Assembly: GCA_963930775.1 (NCBI GenBank)
Contig: OZ005701.1
Coordinates: 2,935,169 to 2,999,168 of the forward strand
Length of the DNA stretch: 64,000 bases
DNA from: Cliona cf. orientalis
Lineage: Eukaryota > Porifera > Demospongiae > Clionaida > Clionaidae
Direction: 5' to 3'
In this document: one piece after another, positions 54,443-64,000 of the stretch
Layout of the letters: every line of letters starts with the position of its first letter
Numbering within the stretch: position 1 is the stretch's first letter
Translations under genes and position numbers: made by a program
The notes under the pieces: model-generated
What the model was told of the DNA's origin: nothing
Seen by the model: only the letters and a program-made list of their open reading frames with translations
Databases searched by the model: none

Positions 54443-54994
54443 TCATGATTGATAATTAAAATCCATCGTCACAAAATCAAAGGCGTAGGTGCCGGTATAG
54501 TTTTGCCTTGGAGATGGTTGTCCCACTGGTAGGTTATGATCAATCAGTAGTACATCTATCAAATCATCGTTATTAGGGTTATCATCCATTATCTCAATGT
54601 GGAGTTGGACTCCCTGAAAATGCAAAATAATTAATGAGAAAGTCCGTACTGACAGATAAGTCTTGAGAAATTTACCGTGTAAGAATCTATTAATCCCTAT
54701 AAAGTGATGGGATTTTCTAGACCTAGCACAATGTCTTGAGAGAAATCAAGGGGATAGTCGTCAGTATTAGGATCAGAACTCTGATCGCCAAAGTAGGAGC
54801 AGCCTCTTCCAGTGCTCCCAATAGCTCGGAGACAATAATTGAAGTAGCTGTCACAGAGATCATTACCGGCACAGCTGGTGGAATCAAAGCCATCACAACA
54901 GCCTTGAGATCGAGTCACCACAGTCTCGGCATCTTCCGGTGGGGTTGCTGTAGCCAAAGACAGTCACCTCTAGCTGGTATATTCCTTCACACAC
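54443..54994 (-). pseudogene. MNNL-like (Notch-ligand N-terminal type) exons, broken
   Basis: Two minus-strand exons, 54994-54676 and 54613-54443, with GT-AG junctions. The first reads VCEGIYQLEVTVFGYSNPTG, RCRDCGD, then after a frame change QGCCDGFDSTSC ... CDSYFNYCLRAIG, STGRGCSYFG and VLGLENPITL. The second reads GVQLHIEIMDDN ... DLIDVLLIDHNL. The CDG ... CD.YF..CL pattern is that of the MNNL domain at the N-terminus of Delta/Jagged ligands and related extracellular proteins. Damage: a frameshift between GRCRDCGD and QGCCDG, and a TAG at 54697-54699 before the splice donor. No DSL or EGF modules were seen nearby. This is a remnant of an extracellular or membrane receptor-ligand-type gene. 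Confidence 0.7.
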
Positions 54995-54999
54995 CTGTC

Positions 55000-56653
55000 A
55001 TCATGACTCCAGTTAATTATATTATGCATATATATGACACTGTCACAGCGGCTACGTACTTCATATCATGATTGCTACTATAGTAATAGTTACTTCAGTA
55101 GCTAGCTAGAGACTTCCCCCAGGCCCTTCCCTGGCATGCATGCAATAATTTCTCGCTACCCGGCCGGTTGCATGACTCAACGCCATGCATGTAGCGGCTA
55201 AAATGTTGGACAAGGAATAATAATATTTAATATAGCTGACTCTGAGGTCAATTGAGGCTACACAACTGACCTGCAGCACAATATACAAAATGATGGCTGA
55301 TGATAGATCTAGTCCTATCTTTTGAAAGCTCATTCTGTTATCTGCCCTATCTACTGTATGTGGCTGGCATAAAAGTGATGACCATTGCGATTCTCATCGC
55401 GGCCCTTTATAGCCTCTCGCACGAGACAACGTCGGCTCAGATCCGCCTCGCACTTCCGCGGCGCTCCTCCGGTCCATGCATAAATTAGCCAGTGGTGCGG
55501 GAACCCAAACAAATTATAATTATACACACTTATCGATGCTTCTTTGCTAGCTTCTATGGTGTATAATTAAACCATGCACTTCCGGTATTGCAGGGCTTCT
55601 GGGAACACCCACACATTTAGATCAAAAGCGATAGCAAGGAAGAGGAAGATGGCACGTGCACGAATTTAAGACGGCGGAATTTCGTGGAGAGGCAGGCACA
55701 AGAACGATTTTTCTTCGCGTTGGTACTGTCTTTACTGGTATCATCATCGTGAGTCAACTGCTGTTAGCGAGCCTATATACCATGTACCAGATCGCTCCCT
55801 CCCCAGCTCTGGATGTATTGCATCACCGGCACGGTGATGCAATACTGGGGAAGGAGTAGTCTGGTATATACATGAGACTACAGATCACTATGGAGGGAGG
55901 AAAGAAGTTCATACTGGTGGGACCATGTTTTTCCTACGCGCGCATGCGCAAGGGGTAAAGCAATCGGTTCCGTCCGTCCGTCTGTCTGTCTGTTTGTCCG
56001 TCTGTCTAGTCTGGGTGCCCGCCCCTTCACACGAGGAGGAAGGGTCTGGTACACTTCGCATCAACGACTTGTTCTTCACACCCCACGGGTACCGTGGGGC
56101 GACAATTGAGTGTGAACTCGTCATCGCTACACGTTTTACGTGTTGTGACATGGAATTGCGCAACGTATGCATTCCATAGCCAAACCCATACTCTCCTTGT
56201 GCTTAGTTGGCCACTAGGGACCCCCGTAAGCCCGACTTATTTAATTAACACTTCCGAATTAGCGCTAGCTTTGCTGACTCAGCTTCACTGCCACCCCCTG
56301 AATATCACCTATTTATTTCCTTTTGCTTGGGTGGAGATAATGGAAGCGGGGCTGGCATTGGCGCCCCGCCTCCACAAGGCCCATAATATGCACATGACTC
56401 TTATCACGTCGCCTCTATTCGAAATTGGGGTGGGTTTGGGCGGGTGATTTTCTAATATAATGCCGGCGTAGCTATGCCTCAGCTTCTGCTGCCTTCTTGA
56501 CCAGGTTGGCAATGAAGCTATGCCAAGCGCAGGAACATTGTGGTTAGCTCTCTCGCGCGCGCGCCTAACGCGCATGTTCGTGCTCGGCGGGCATGCGCAA
56601 GCCATGATCCCAACTCAATCGTCAATATATATCTGTGGCACAACGTGGGTGAA
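55000..56653. other. Noncoding region with hairpin and tetranucleotide repeat
   Basis: No convincing exon. Includes the long hairpin at 55781-55875, a TCCG/TCTG tetranucleotide run at about 55970-56008 and a CGCGCGCGCG tract near 56554. Confidence 0.5.
55781..55875. repeat. Long imperfect hairpin with 14-bp perfect tip
   Basis: The tip GTATTGCATCACCG (55815-55828) pairs perfectly with 55832-55845 across GCA. The base (ATGTACCAGA ... CTCCCTCCCCAG) pairs imperfectly with CTGGGGAAGGAGTAGTCTGG. About 95 nt in total, pre-miRNA-like in shape but equally typical of small foldback elements. Confidence 0.75.
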
Positions 56654-56940
56654 TATTAATTAGGCTGTGTCTACAGTCCCGGCACCGGTACCGGAAATTT
56701 TGCGCTTCGAATACCGGTGTCACGGTGATTAGGTACCCCCCCTAGATTTCGTACCCCCGGTGGCAAATCACCGGTGATATAGTACCCCGAGGGGTAGCAT
56801 TTCACCACTATGATTTTTTTCGTTTTGGGTGCGAAATCACCGGTGAAATAGCACCCGGCCTCGGGTACCAGATCACCAGCGCGGCGAGTCCAGTGCTATC
56901 GCGTTGGGCGGAGCGTGACCTCCCGGCGAAGTGTTGCAAA

Positions 56941-57774
56941 ATGGAAGCTCGAGCACAAGACGAGTCTGTCGGCGATGGACCCTCTGATGGTGCTAGTTCT
57001 GTCCCCATTTATTCGGAGGAGTTAGCAGTCAACATCACTGGAACCCAGACCTCATGTAATAATGTTGAAACTCAATGCAGGTAATATCCAGGTAGCTACA
57101 GAACTCTTAATAAACTCTAGCTACATGTATGCTATGATAATGTGTGTAAGTCATTCATATGTACCCTACACGTAGGTTAAAATCTCTGATGATGGTAGGA
57201 GTAATGATTCTATCCTTAAAGAAATCAAAAACAATGGGACAATCTCCCTGACCACCCATAATGGTATGTACCCTGTGTGTGTGTGTGTGTGCGCTGTGTA
57301 ATGAATGACCTTTTCACCTTTCCCAAGCTTGTGACAGTATAGTCTACTTTTAGACTTTCTAAAAATAACCCATCTAAAAGAAGCTGAATATTCATCACTA
57401 ATGCCTAACACAAGCTCCAACCACTCTCTCTTGGGGCTACTTCCAGACAATTACTACATGCATGTGTGTGTGCGCATGCATATACATGTATGTGTTGTGT
57501 ATTGATAGCCTTGTCAACCTTTCCTACCTTGTGTGTGTATCGTGGTATCTACAGCATCAAGAGGATAAGCGCAGGGGACGGAAGCTTAAAGATGATTCAG
57601 AAATGAAGGATGAAAATGTTTCTCCATTGAAAAGGCTTTATTCAATTGGTACACCAGCGAAGAGACAGCAAGAGCAGCCTAAATCTGTCCAAGATAAAAG
57701 CTACGATCTGACTACAGACATTGAAAATGATTCTTCCACTTCAGAGTGTGTAACTACCAGTGCTATAAGAAGCT
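56941..57774 (+). pseudogene. Element-borne N-terminal exons, frames do not join
   Basis: An ATG at 56941 opens MEARAQDESVGDGPSDGASS and runs to a donor after CNNVETQC. Further open segments: 57179 to about 57264 (VKISDDGRSNDSILKEIKNN) and 57555-57774 (HQEDKRRGRKLKDDSEM ... SPLKRLYSIGTPAKRQQEQP), each beside plausible acceptors. Phases do not fit between them, so either small exons are missed or the gene is broken. Charged, low-complexity, probably a nuclear DNA-binding or linker part of the element's protein. A TG insertion near 57748 shifts the frame before the protease part. Confidence 0.5.
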
Positions 57775-58120
57775 AACACAAGGTGACCTAGACAGATTGC
57801 AACAAGAACGCGGGTGACTGAATGATCGACTAATTATAGCTAATGCGGGTCAAACACTCTTGAAAAAAAGATTTCCTAATGCAGCTGACTTACACAATGT
57901 TGATCTGGCAAGAACACTATCCTTCATTCAAAGTGAACCATCATTCGTTCAAATTCTGAATATGTATGATTCACACTTGGTGTGTGTCACCATCATAGGC
58001 TGCAAGTCAAACATGGTGAAGTTTACGACAGTACGTATGAGGACAGGTGATGTGTGCATTTCGACTAAGGAGTGTATCGCAACACTCTTGAACTGTCAGT
58101 CCAAATTTGATCATCTTTAA
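57775..58120 (+). pseudogene. Decayed Ulp1-like protease ORF
   Basis: Read from about 57775: KKLTQGDLDRLQQERG, TGA, LNDRLIIANAGQTLLKKRF, then LARTLSFIQSEPSFVQIL, SHLVCVTIIGC and so on to TAA at 58120. The ERGWLND...I pattern of Ulp1-like proteins is present with Trp replaced by TGA (57814-57816). The expected HW of the catalytic His motif is HL, and the Asp and Cys motifs are missing because the ORF ends early. Such domains are known cargo of MULEs and other DNA transposons. Confidence 0.65.
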
Positions 58121-58633
58121 CCTCCTTATAATAATTATTTTTTATTCTTGATCTATAATCATGAAGATTTTAAGGCAGACGGGGTATGACTTGTAGCTAT
58201 AGGGGGTTCATGATTCACTAGCTGAGAGTACCACTGAAGCATAAACTCTGGAGCGTCCACATAGCACACCGACATAAAATCCATGCTAAATAGCTAGTAT
58301 CCATGTAATATCCAATAGCTCAGCTTCAAGCTGGGGAACCAACCGACCGTGATCGATCGCACGAGTCCATGCATGCCATGCCGGGGGTACTAATTCACCG
58401 GGAGTGTCAGAACACCATTGGTCTTCGAAGTGTTTGTACCAGGGTACCAAAACAACGGAGTATTAAATCACCGTGATAGCTTGCTCTCGAGGTGGTGATT
58501 TCATACCACGGGGTACCGATTCACCGGTGACGTAGTACCAGGGGTACGGGGGTACCAAATCCCCGTGACACCGGCAACTAAGCCCGCCAAAAAACTTAGA
58601 AATTTTTCGAAAGTGAGGAAAAAAAAAAATTCA

Positions 58634-58707
58634 TAAACCAAACGGGATTCGAACCCAGGACCACCGTACCACCAGCCCAAGCCCTAGTCCGCTCAGCCAC
58701 CCTGCTC
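58634..58707 (-). repeat. tRNA-like (Leu/Ser-type) sequence, probably SINE or tRNA pseudogene
   Basis: Minus strand: A box TGGCTGAGCGG (58699-58689) and perfect B box GGTTCGAATCC (58655-58645), followed by a T-run terminator. Acceptor and anticodon stems do not pair, so it is not a functional tRNA. It lies inside the MULE-like element. Confidence 0.6.
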
Positions 58708-58872
58708 GCCGCTGCTGGATGCTGTTTTTTGCCAAAGTTATACGCCTTGCCACTATAATACTAACCCTTGTCATCAACCGTAGCCCAAACCCAAACCCCT
58801 CGTAACCAACCGATTATCGGAACCCAAACCCCCGCTACTAGCCTCACTAGCCGTCTTGCGCTCAGTATTATA

Positions 58873-58923
58873 ATATAGCTATAGATCCCAGCCCCCTTCG
58901 GGGGCTGGGATCTATAGCTATAT
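58873..58923. repeat. Perfect 24-bp hairpin, TTC loop
   Basis: ATATAGCTATAGATCCCAGC plus CCCC pairs without mismatch with 58900-58923, and pairing continues imperfectly outward (GTATTATA). Located just inside the right end of the MULE-like element. Confidence 0.92.
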
Positions 58924-59129
58924 AATACACTGCCGGTACTCCAAGCACTAAATCTTGGGTACCGGTGCCGGGACTCTAGACACAGCGTATTAATTATTAT
59001 AGGTCCCTTATTGTGACACATTATGTAGTTGAGCTTGCTCCTTGCATATGTGTAATTGCTATAATGATTGAAGTTTTGGTGTGTATCATAATATATATAC
59101 CAGGTATGCATGCCATTATTCACTTACCC

Positions 59130-59215
59130 GCTAAAAGCCCAGCCTGGGGTATAATCTGCAACATCATCACTTAACTTGGTATTTGAAATCACACACAGCA
59201 CCACTTCATGATGTT
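59130..59215 (-). pseudogene. Weak ankyrin-like exon
   Basis: Minus strand reads QHHEVVLCVISNTKLSDDV then ADYTPGWAFSG before GTAAG. The spacing is like an ankyrin repeat exon but the core is degenerate. Confidence 0.3.
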
Positions 59216-59288
59216 GACTCCTTTATGAGATGAAATTATACATTGTATCTTCCAAGACTATAGTGACTTACTAGATGAATGAACTTAC

Positions 59289-59390
59289 ATACACGCCAAA
59301 TGCAGTGGAGTTCTCCCTTCTTTGTCCTTAATATATGCATCAAGCTTGCTATTACTGCACAAAATTTTCACAACCTCAAGATGGCCTGCC
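59289..59390 (-). CDS. Ankyrin repeat exon 2 (left copy)
   Basis: AGHLEVVKILCSNSKLDAYI then KDKEGRTPLHLACM, bounded by AG and GTAAGT. One ankyrin repeat per exon, 102 nt. Ankyrin repeats are protein-binding modules. Part of a larger gene whose remaining exons are not in view. Confidence 0.75.
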
Positions 59391-59701
59391 CTATAAGGTG
59401 ATGATATTATTATTATTAATGAACGGAGGCAGAAGCATATTCAGCAACCATGATAATAATATTATGGCCAATGTTCAAGAGTAAGTATTTCATGATCAGT
59501 GAATAATCACTGATATCTACCCAATTTTTGTTGATAAAGGTTGTCAATAAATAATACAAACGATGCTAGCTACAATAATGAGAATAGTTTTAGACTGCTA
59601 GCTACGTATTCTGATTCACACAGGCACAATATTACTATATTTTTGCTGATCGGTAGCTAGTTATGCACAAAGGAATATAATAATTATACTAAGCATCTTA
59701 C

Positions 59702-59818
59702 CAACACGCATAATGCAGTGGAGTCCTTCCATATTCTTTATCTTTAGTATTCACACTGGATTTGGTATCAGAGCTTAGCCATAAACTGAGAAACTTGATT
59801 ATCTCAAGGTGGCCTTGT
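59702..59818 (-). CDS. Ankyrin repeat exon 1 (left copy)
   Basis: QGHLEIIKFLSLWLSSDTKS then VNTKDKEYGRTPLHYAC, bounded by AG and GTAAG. Joins exon 2 in the same phase (one base, then codons). Oriented away from the kinase pseudogene. Confidence 0.75.
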
Positions 59819-59949
59819 CTATAATTATTAAACAGAGAATCTAAAAGTATTACAATCATCGGATAAATGTATATGCTGCACTGCTTTAGCCTCGTCCCCA
59901 GGCCCCTCCCAAAGCGGAGAGAAGGGCCTGGTACTCACGGACTGCGCAT

Positions 59950-60712
59950 GCCAAGTACCTCTCCAAGCACCAGAATATCATCACCACTCACGATACGGCC
60001 TACGAGACGAAGACCTCGTACGTGACCGTGCAAGATTACGCCTCAGGCGGCGACTTGTTCGACGCTATCGAGCCAGAGGTGGGACTGAAAGAGTCCACAG
60101 CGAAAGCGTACCTCGGACAGATCTGCAGAGCAGTCGAATACATGCACAGCAAAAACCTCGTGCACAGAGACATCAAGCCAGAGAACATCGTTCTTTCCGA
60201 CAAAGAGGGATCAATTGATTGATTTCGGAATGACCCTCAAGGTCGGTACACACGTTCCAAGAGTCTGTGGCAGCATCCCCTACACCCCTCCAGAGATCTG
60301 CAATGCTCCAGATGACATTGGATTCCTAGTTGATCCCTCCTGTGATGTATGGTCAGTAGGCATCCTCCTCTTCTGTATGCTGACTGGCAGCTTTCCCTGG
60401 GAGCAAGCAACACTCAGCGACCGAAACTACTACGAATTCGTCCAATGGCAGTGCGGAGCTACCAACAAGCCTCCTCGTGCCTGGCAAAAATTCTCCTCCA
60501 AGCTTCTCACCCTCTTTAAGAAGATGCTCGCAATGCACCCCGAGGACAGATGCAGCATCACCGAGGTCTACAAGTACCTCAACGATGCGTGGCTCAACAC
60601 TTACGATACTTTCGAGATTTACTCTCACGTTTCATCGCAGCAATGCGGGCTGAGTTCAGAACTAATCTACCCATCCAGTCAACACTTGGCAACATCAGTT
60701 ACTGCTTTCTAA
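59950..60712 (+). pseudogene. SBK-like serine/threonine kinase, 5'-truncated and frameshifted (left copy)
   Basis: From 59950, AKYLSKHQNIITTHDTAYET runs into DYASGGDLFDAIEPEVGL, catalytic loop LVHRDIKPENIVL, then after a frame break DFGMTLKVG, activation/substrate region CGSIPYTPPEIC, and CDVWSVGILLFCMLTGSFPW, ending at TAA 60712. Order and wording match SBK1/SBK2-type kinases. The glycine loop and VAIK lysine are missing, and the frame shifts between DKEGS and LIDFG at about 60210, so no kinase can be made. The N-terminal boundary is next to a CCAGGCCCCTCCC repeat. Confidence 0.9.
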
Positions 60713-61574
60713 GATGTCTCGAGAAAAAAAACTATCGCTCAGTCTGGTGCTGATGCACAGCAAACAACCGGCAGTGTGTTCACCCTCCCAAATTCATCAA
60801 CTGAAGACTCGACGAATTGTGCCTGATTTGGCACTCCTAATTCATTTGAACTTATCAAATCTTTTGCTAGTTCAGTTTTGTAAATTTTTTAATCCAATGT
60901 ATCCAACTAGCATTGATCACTCTGCCACGTATATTATTTCTGACAAGTTTGGCAACTGATTTGTATACAGGTATTCATTTTTTTTGTGTGTTTCTTGTCT
61001 TTCTTGTGAAATTGTTGTCTTTGTGTTTTTATGTTGTGTGTGATGTTCTGATGGTGGAACTAAAATTTGAAAAAGAAATTTGACATTCACTGAAAATTTA
61101 CCGAGCAAATAACGCTTTACACACACGAAGCGCGAAATGTACATAGCAATATAATATAGGTAGCTAAGCGGGTACTAGCAGTGCATGCATGAATCTGCTC
61201 TTAGTAGCTAGCTATGTGCAAGGAGGGAAAACTGATTAACAGGTACAGTTAATGCATTTACAGTGTATGAATCTGCTATCAATGCCAATGGGGCAACCGT
61301 ATGCATAAATATTGCTTGGTTTGCATATGTGAGTGTGCATCAGTGTATGGTCTAAGTATATAGCTCTAATAAGTGAGAAACTCGTTTACTCTATGGTGTG
61401 AAAATTAATAAATATCAGCCTGGGTGGTGCAAAGAGATTTGCTTCCCGGGCATATGGTCTACTTGGTAGTGGTCGTCACAATACCAATCAATCCCATAAA
61501 TTAATTAACACGATATTAATGAGCATCCCAGCCAGACTGTCTGGACAGGATGTGGGTGCGTCGGTCATTCCGGC

Positions 61575-61582
61575 TATAAAAG
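61575..61582 (+). promoter_or_regulatory. TATA box TATAAAAG
   Basis: Good TATA consensus about 130 bp upstream of the ATG at 61708; probably the ancestral kinase promoter. Confidence 0.5.
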
Positions 61583-61707
61583 CTTGCGGCGGAGTCTGCA
61601 TGCACAACAAATAGAAACTTTTTGAGCAGGTGCCGATAGCACTGTGGCAACTGGATATCGCTCTTGATTTCAACTGTATTGAAAGCGCCAAACTCATACT
61701 AGTAGCA

Positions 61708-61800
61708 ATGGCAGGAGAAACTACCAACACCACTTACCAGACGAGCTTGGACGAGCGATTCACCTTTGTCAAGCAGGCCGGGAAGCGATTTTTTATCTGA
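61708..61800 (+). pseudogene. N-terminal fragment of a kinase-like gene
   Basis: ATG at 61708: MAGETTNTTYQTSLDERFTF then VKQAGKRFF, then a stop. The end resembles the beginning of a kinase domain (FTFVKQxGKGxF). Past the stop, another frame continues as SDVHFSNC-like sequence up to the palindrome edge. It is not contiguous with either kinase copy, since both have their 5' ends at the outer side of the arms. Confidence 0.5.
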
Positions 61801-62655
61801 CGTACACTTTTCGAACTGTCCTGTCCAGACAGTCTGGCTGGGATGCTCATTAATATCGTGTTAATTAATTTATGGGATTGATTGGTATTGTGACGACCAC
61901 TACCAAGTAGACCATATGCCCGGGAAGCAAATCTCTTTGCACCACCCAGGCTGATATTTATTAATTTTTACACCATAGAGTAAACGAGTTTCTCACTTAT
62001 TAGAGCTATATACTTAGACCATACACTGATGCACACTCACATATGCAAACCAAGCAATATTTATGCATACGGTTGCCCCATTGGCATTGATAGCAGATTC
62101 ATACACTGTAAATGCATTAACTGTACCTGTTAATCAGTTTTCCCTCCTTGCACATAGCTAGCTACTAAGAGCAGATTCATGCATGCACTGCTAGTACCCG
62201 CTTAGCTACCTATATTATATTGCTATGTACATTTCGCGCTTCGTGTGTGTAAAGCGTTATTTGCTCGGTAAATTTTCAGTGAATGTCAAATTTCTTTTTC
62301 AAATTTTAGTTCCACCATCAGAACATCACACACAACATAAAAACACAAAGACAACAATTTCACAAGAAAGACAAGAAACACACAAAAAAATGAATACCTG
62401 TATACAAATCAGTTGCCAAACTTGTCAGAAACAATATACGTGGCAGAGTGATCAATGCTAGTTGGATACATTGGATTAAAAAATTTACAAAACTGAACTA
62501 GCAAAAGATTTGATAAGTTCAAATGAATTAGGAGTGCCAAATCAGGCACAATTCGTCGAGTCTTCAGTTGATGAATTTGGGAGGGTGAACACACTGCCGG
62601 TTGTTTGCTGTGCATCAGCACCAGACTGAGCGATAGTTTTTTTTCTCGAGACATC

Positions 62656-63418
62656 TTAGAAAGCAGTAACTGATGTTGCCAAGTGTTGACTGGATGGGTA
62701 GATTAGTTCTGAACTCAGCCCGCATTGCTGCGATGAAACGTGAGAGTAAATCTCGAAAGTATCGTAAGTGTTGAGCCACGCATCGTTGAGGTACTTGTAG
62801 ACCTCGGTGATGCTGCATCTGTCCTCGGGGTGCATTGCGAGCATCTTCTTAAAGAGGGTGAGAAGCTTGGAGGAGAATTTTTGCCAGGCACGAGGAGGCT
62901 TGTTGGTAGCTCCGCACTGCCATTGGACGAATTCGTAGTAGTTTCGGTCGCTGAGTGTTGCTTGCTCCCAGGGAAAGCTGCCAGTCAGCATACAGAAGAG
63001 GAGGATGCCTACTGACCATACATCACAGGAGGGATCAACTAGGAATCCAATGTCATCTGGAGCATTGCAGATCTCTGGAGGGGTGTAGGGGATGCTGCCA
63101 CAGACTCTTGGAACGTGTGTACCGACCTTGAGGGTCATTCCGAAATCAATCAATTGATCCCTCTTTGTCGGAAAGAACGATGTTCTCTGGCTTGATGTCT
63201 CTGTGCACGAGGTTTTTGCTGTGCATGTATTCGACTGCTCTGCAGATCTGTCCGAGGTACGCTTTCGCTGTGGACTCTTTCAGTCCCACCTCTGGCTCGA
63301 TAGCGTCGAACAAGTCGCCGCCTGAGGCGTAATCTTGCACGGTCACGTACAAGGTCTTCGTCTCGTAGGCCGTATCGTGAGTGGTGATGATATTCTGGTG
63401 CTTGGAGAGGTACTTGGC
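62656..63418 (-). pseudogene. SBK-like serine/threonine kinase, 5'-truncated and frameshifted (right copy)
   Basis: Reads the same as the left copy, including the identical frame break between DKEGS and LIDFG at about 63155 and the same truncation point. The shared damage shows that it predates the inverted duplication, or that the arms are homogenised. Confidence 0.9.
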
Positions 63419-63549
63419 ATGCGCAGTCCGTGAGTACCAGGCCCTTCTCTCCGCTTTGGGAGGGGCCTGGGGACGAGGCTAAAGCAGTGCAGCATATACA
63501 TTTATCCGATGATTGTAATACTTTTAGATTCTCTGTTTAATAATTATAG

Positions 63550-63666
63550 ACAAGGCCACCTTGAGATAATCAAGTTTCTCAGTTTATGGCTAAGCTCTGA
63601 TACCAAATCCAGTGTGAATACTAAAGATAAAGAATATGGAAGGACTCCACTGCATTATGCGTGTTG
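63550..63666 (+). CDS. Ankyrin repeat exon 1 (right copy)
   Basis: Inverted copy of 59702-59818, same splice signals (TATAG before, GTAAG after). Confidence 0.75.
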
Positions 63667-63977
63667 GTAAGATGCTTAGTATAATTATTATATTCCTTTG
63701 TGCATAACTAGCTACCGATCAGCAAAAATATAGTAATATTGTGCCTGTGTGAATCAGAATACGTAGCTAGCAGTCTAAAACTATTCTCATTATTGTAGCT
63801 AGCATCGTTTGTATTATTTATTGACAACCTTTATCAACAAAAATTGGGTAGATATCAGTGATTATTCACTGATCATGAAATACTTACTCTTGAACATTGG
63901 CCATAATATTATTATCATGGTTGCTGAATATGCTTCTGCCTCCGTTCATTAATAATAATAATATCATCACCTTATAG

Positions 63978-64000
63978 GGCAGGCCATCTTGAGGTTGTGA
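63978..64000 (+). CDS. Ankyrin repeat exon 2 (right copy, cut by window edge)
   Basis: Starts GGCAGGCCATCTTGAGGTTG as in 59390 and runs off the window. Confidence 0.7.

Larger units (their letters stand above)
56663..58987. mobile_element. MULE-like DNA transposon, 2325 bp, 9-bp target duplication
   Basis: TATTAATTA is duplicated at 56654-56662 and 58988-58996. The ends are inverted repeats of about 29 bp: GCTGTGTCTACAGTCCCGGC and ACCGGTACC, against a right end differing by one base plus the terminal base. Subterminal regions on both sides are packed with TCACCGGTGA and GGTACC palindromes, likely transposase-binding sites. A 9-bp duplication points to the Mutator/MULE superfamily. Inside: a spliced-looking basic ORF and a decayed Ulp1-like protease, both plus strand. 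No MULE transposase was found, so the copy is nonautonomous. Confidence 0.85.
59369..61550. repeat. Palindrome, left arm
   Basis: Base for base inverse of 61819-64000 with few differences (one-base length offset near the middle). The right arm reaches the window edge, so the arm length of about 2.18 kb is a minimum. Arms include kinase pseudogenes, ankyrin exons and noncoding flank. The noncoding part 60760-61550 shows nothing recognisable otherwise. Confidence 0.95.
61551..61818. other. Palindrome spacer (268 bp) with kinase 5' end
   Basis: The single-copy centre of the palindrome. It holds a TATA box and the start of a kinase-like ORF, both plus strand. Confidence 0.85.
61819..64000. repeat. 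Palindrome, right arm (to window edge)
   Basis: Inverted copy of 59369-61550; see left arm. Confidence 0.95.

Overview
The window is animal nuclear DNA. It is AT-rich, has intron-split genes with short GT-AG introns, a 5S rRNA gene, and fragments of metazoan families: an SLC44 choline-transporter-like protein, an SBK-type protein kinase, ankyrin repeats and a Notch-ligand N-terminal (MNNL-like) domain. The mix of Ulp1-like proteins, SBK-like kinases, MNNL-like exons and dense foldback elements suggests a demosponge such as Amphimedon. That is an inference, not something the sequence proves.

Layout. 1-3105: satellite array (monomer about 145 bp). 3.5-7.5 kb: minus-strand multi-exon Ulp1/SENP-like protease gene with one in-frame stop. 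7.7-8.9 kb: decayed Ty3/Gypsy remnant. 8978-12358: intact minus-strand ORF joining a DD35E integrase to a Josephin-like cysteine protease. 12.4-17.1 kb: noncoding DNA with palindromes and a small MITE. 17.1-36 kb: the same satellite in opposite orientation, organised in exact higher-order repeats and split by a young full-length Ty3/Gypsy element (24657-29494, 301-bp LTRs that read as identical, 5-bp target duplication). 36.9-39.4 kb: a 5S rRNA gene cut by a 1-kb TTAA-flanked element, with a second inverted copy just downstream. 40.9-46.5 kb: a large two-ORF protein with zinc motifs, a FEN1/PIN-like nuclease module and a CXC domain, broken only by an A8 homopolymer. 47.4-48.7 kb: 3' exons of an SLC44 gene with one UGA. 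49-53.7 kb: hairpins and foldback elements around an intronless secreted-protein gene. 54.4-55 kb: broken MNNL-like exons. 56663-58987: a MULE-like element with 9-bp target duplication carrying a decayed Ulp1-like ORF. 59.4-64 kb: a palindrome with arms of at least 2.18 kb, each arm holding a 5'-truncated SBK-like kinase pseudogene and ankyrin exons.

There is no operon-like cooperation. The window is a repeat-rich, probably heterochromatic region in which host genes are mostly fragments. The recurring theme is mobile-element-associated cysteine proteases of ubiquitin/SUMO-removing folds: two Ulp1-like and one Josephin-like.
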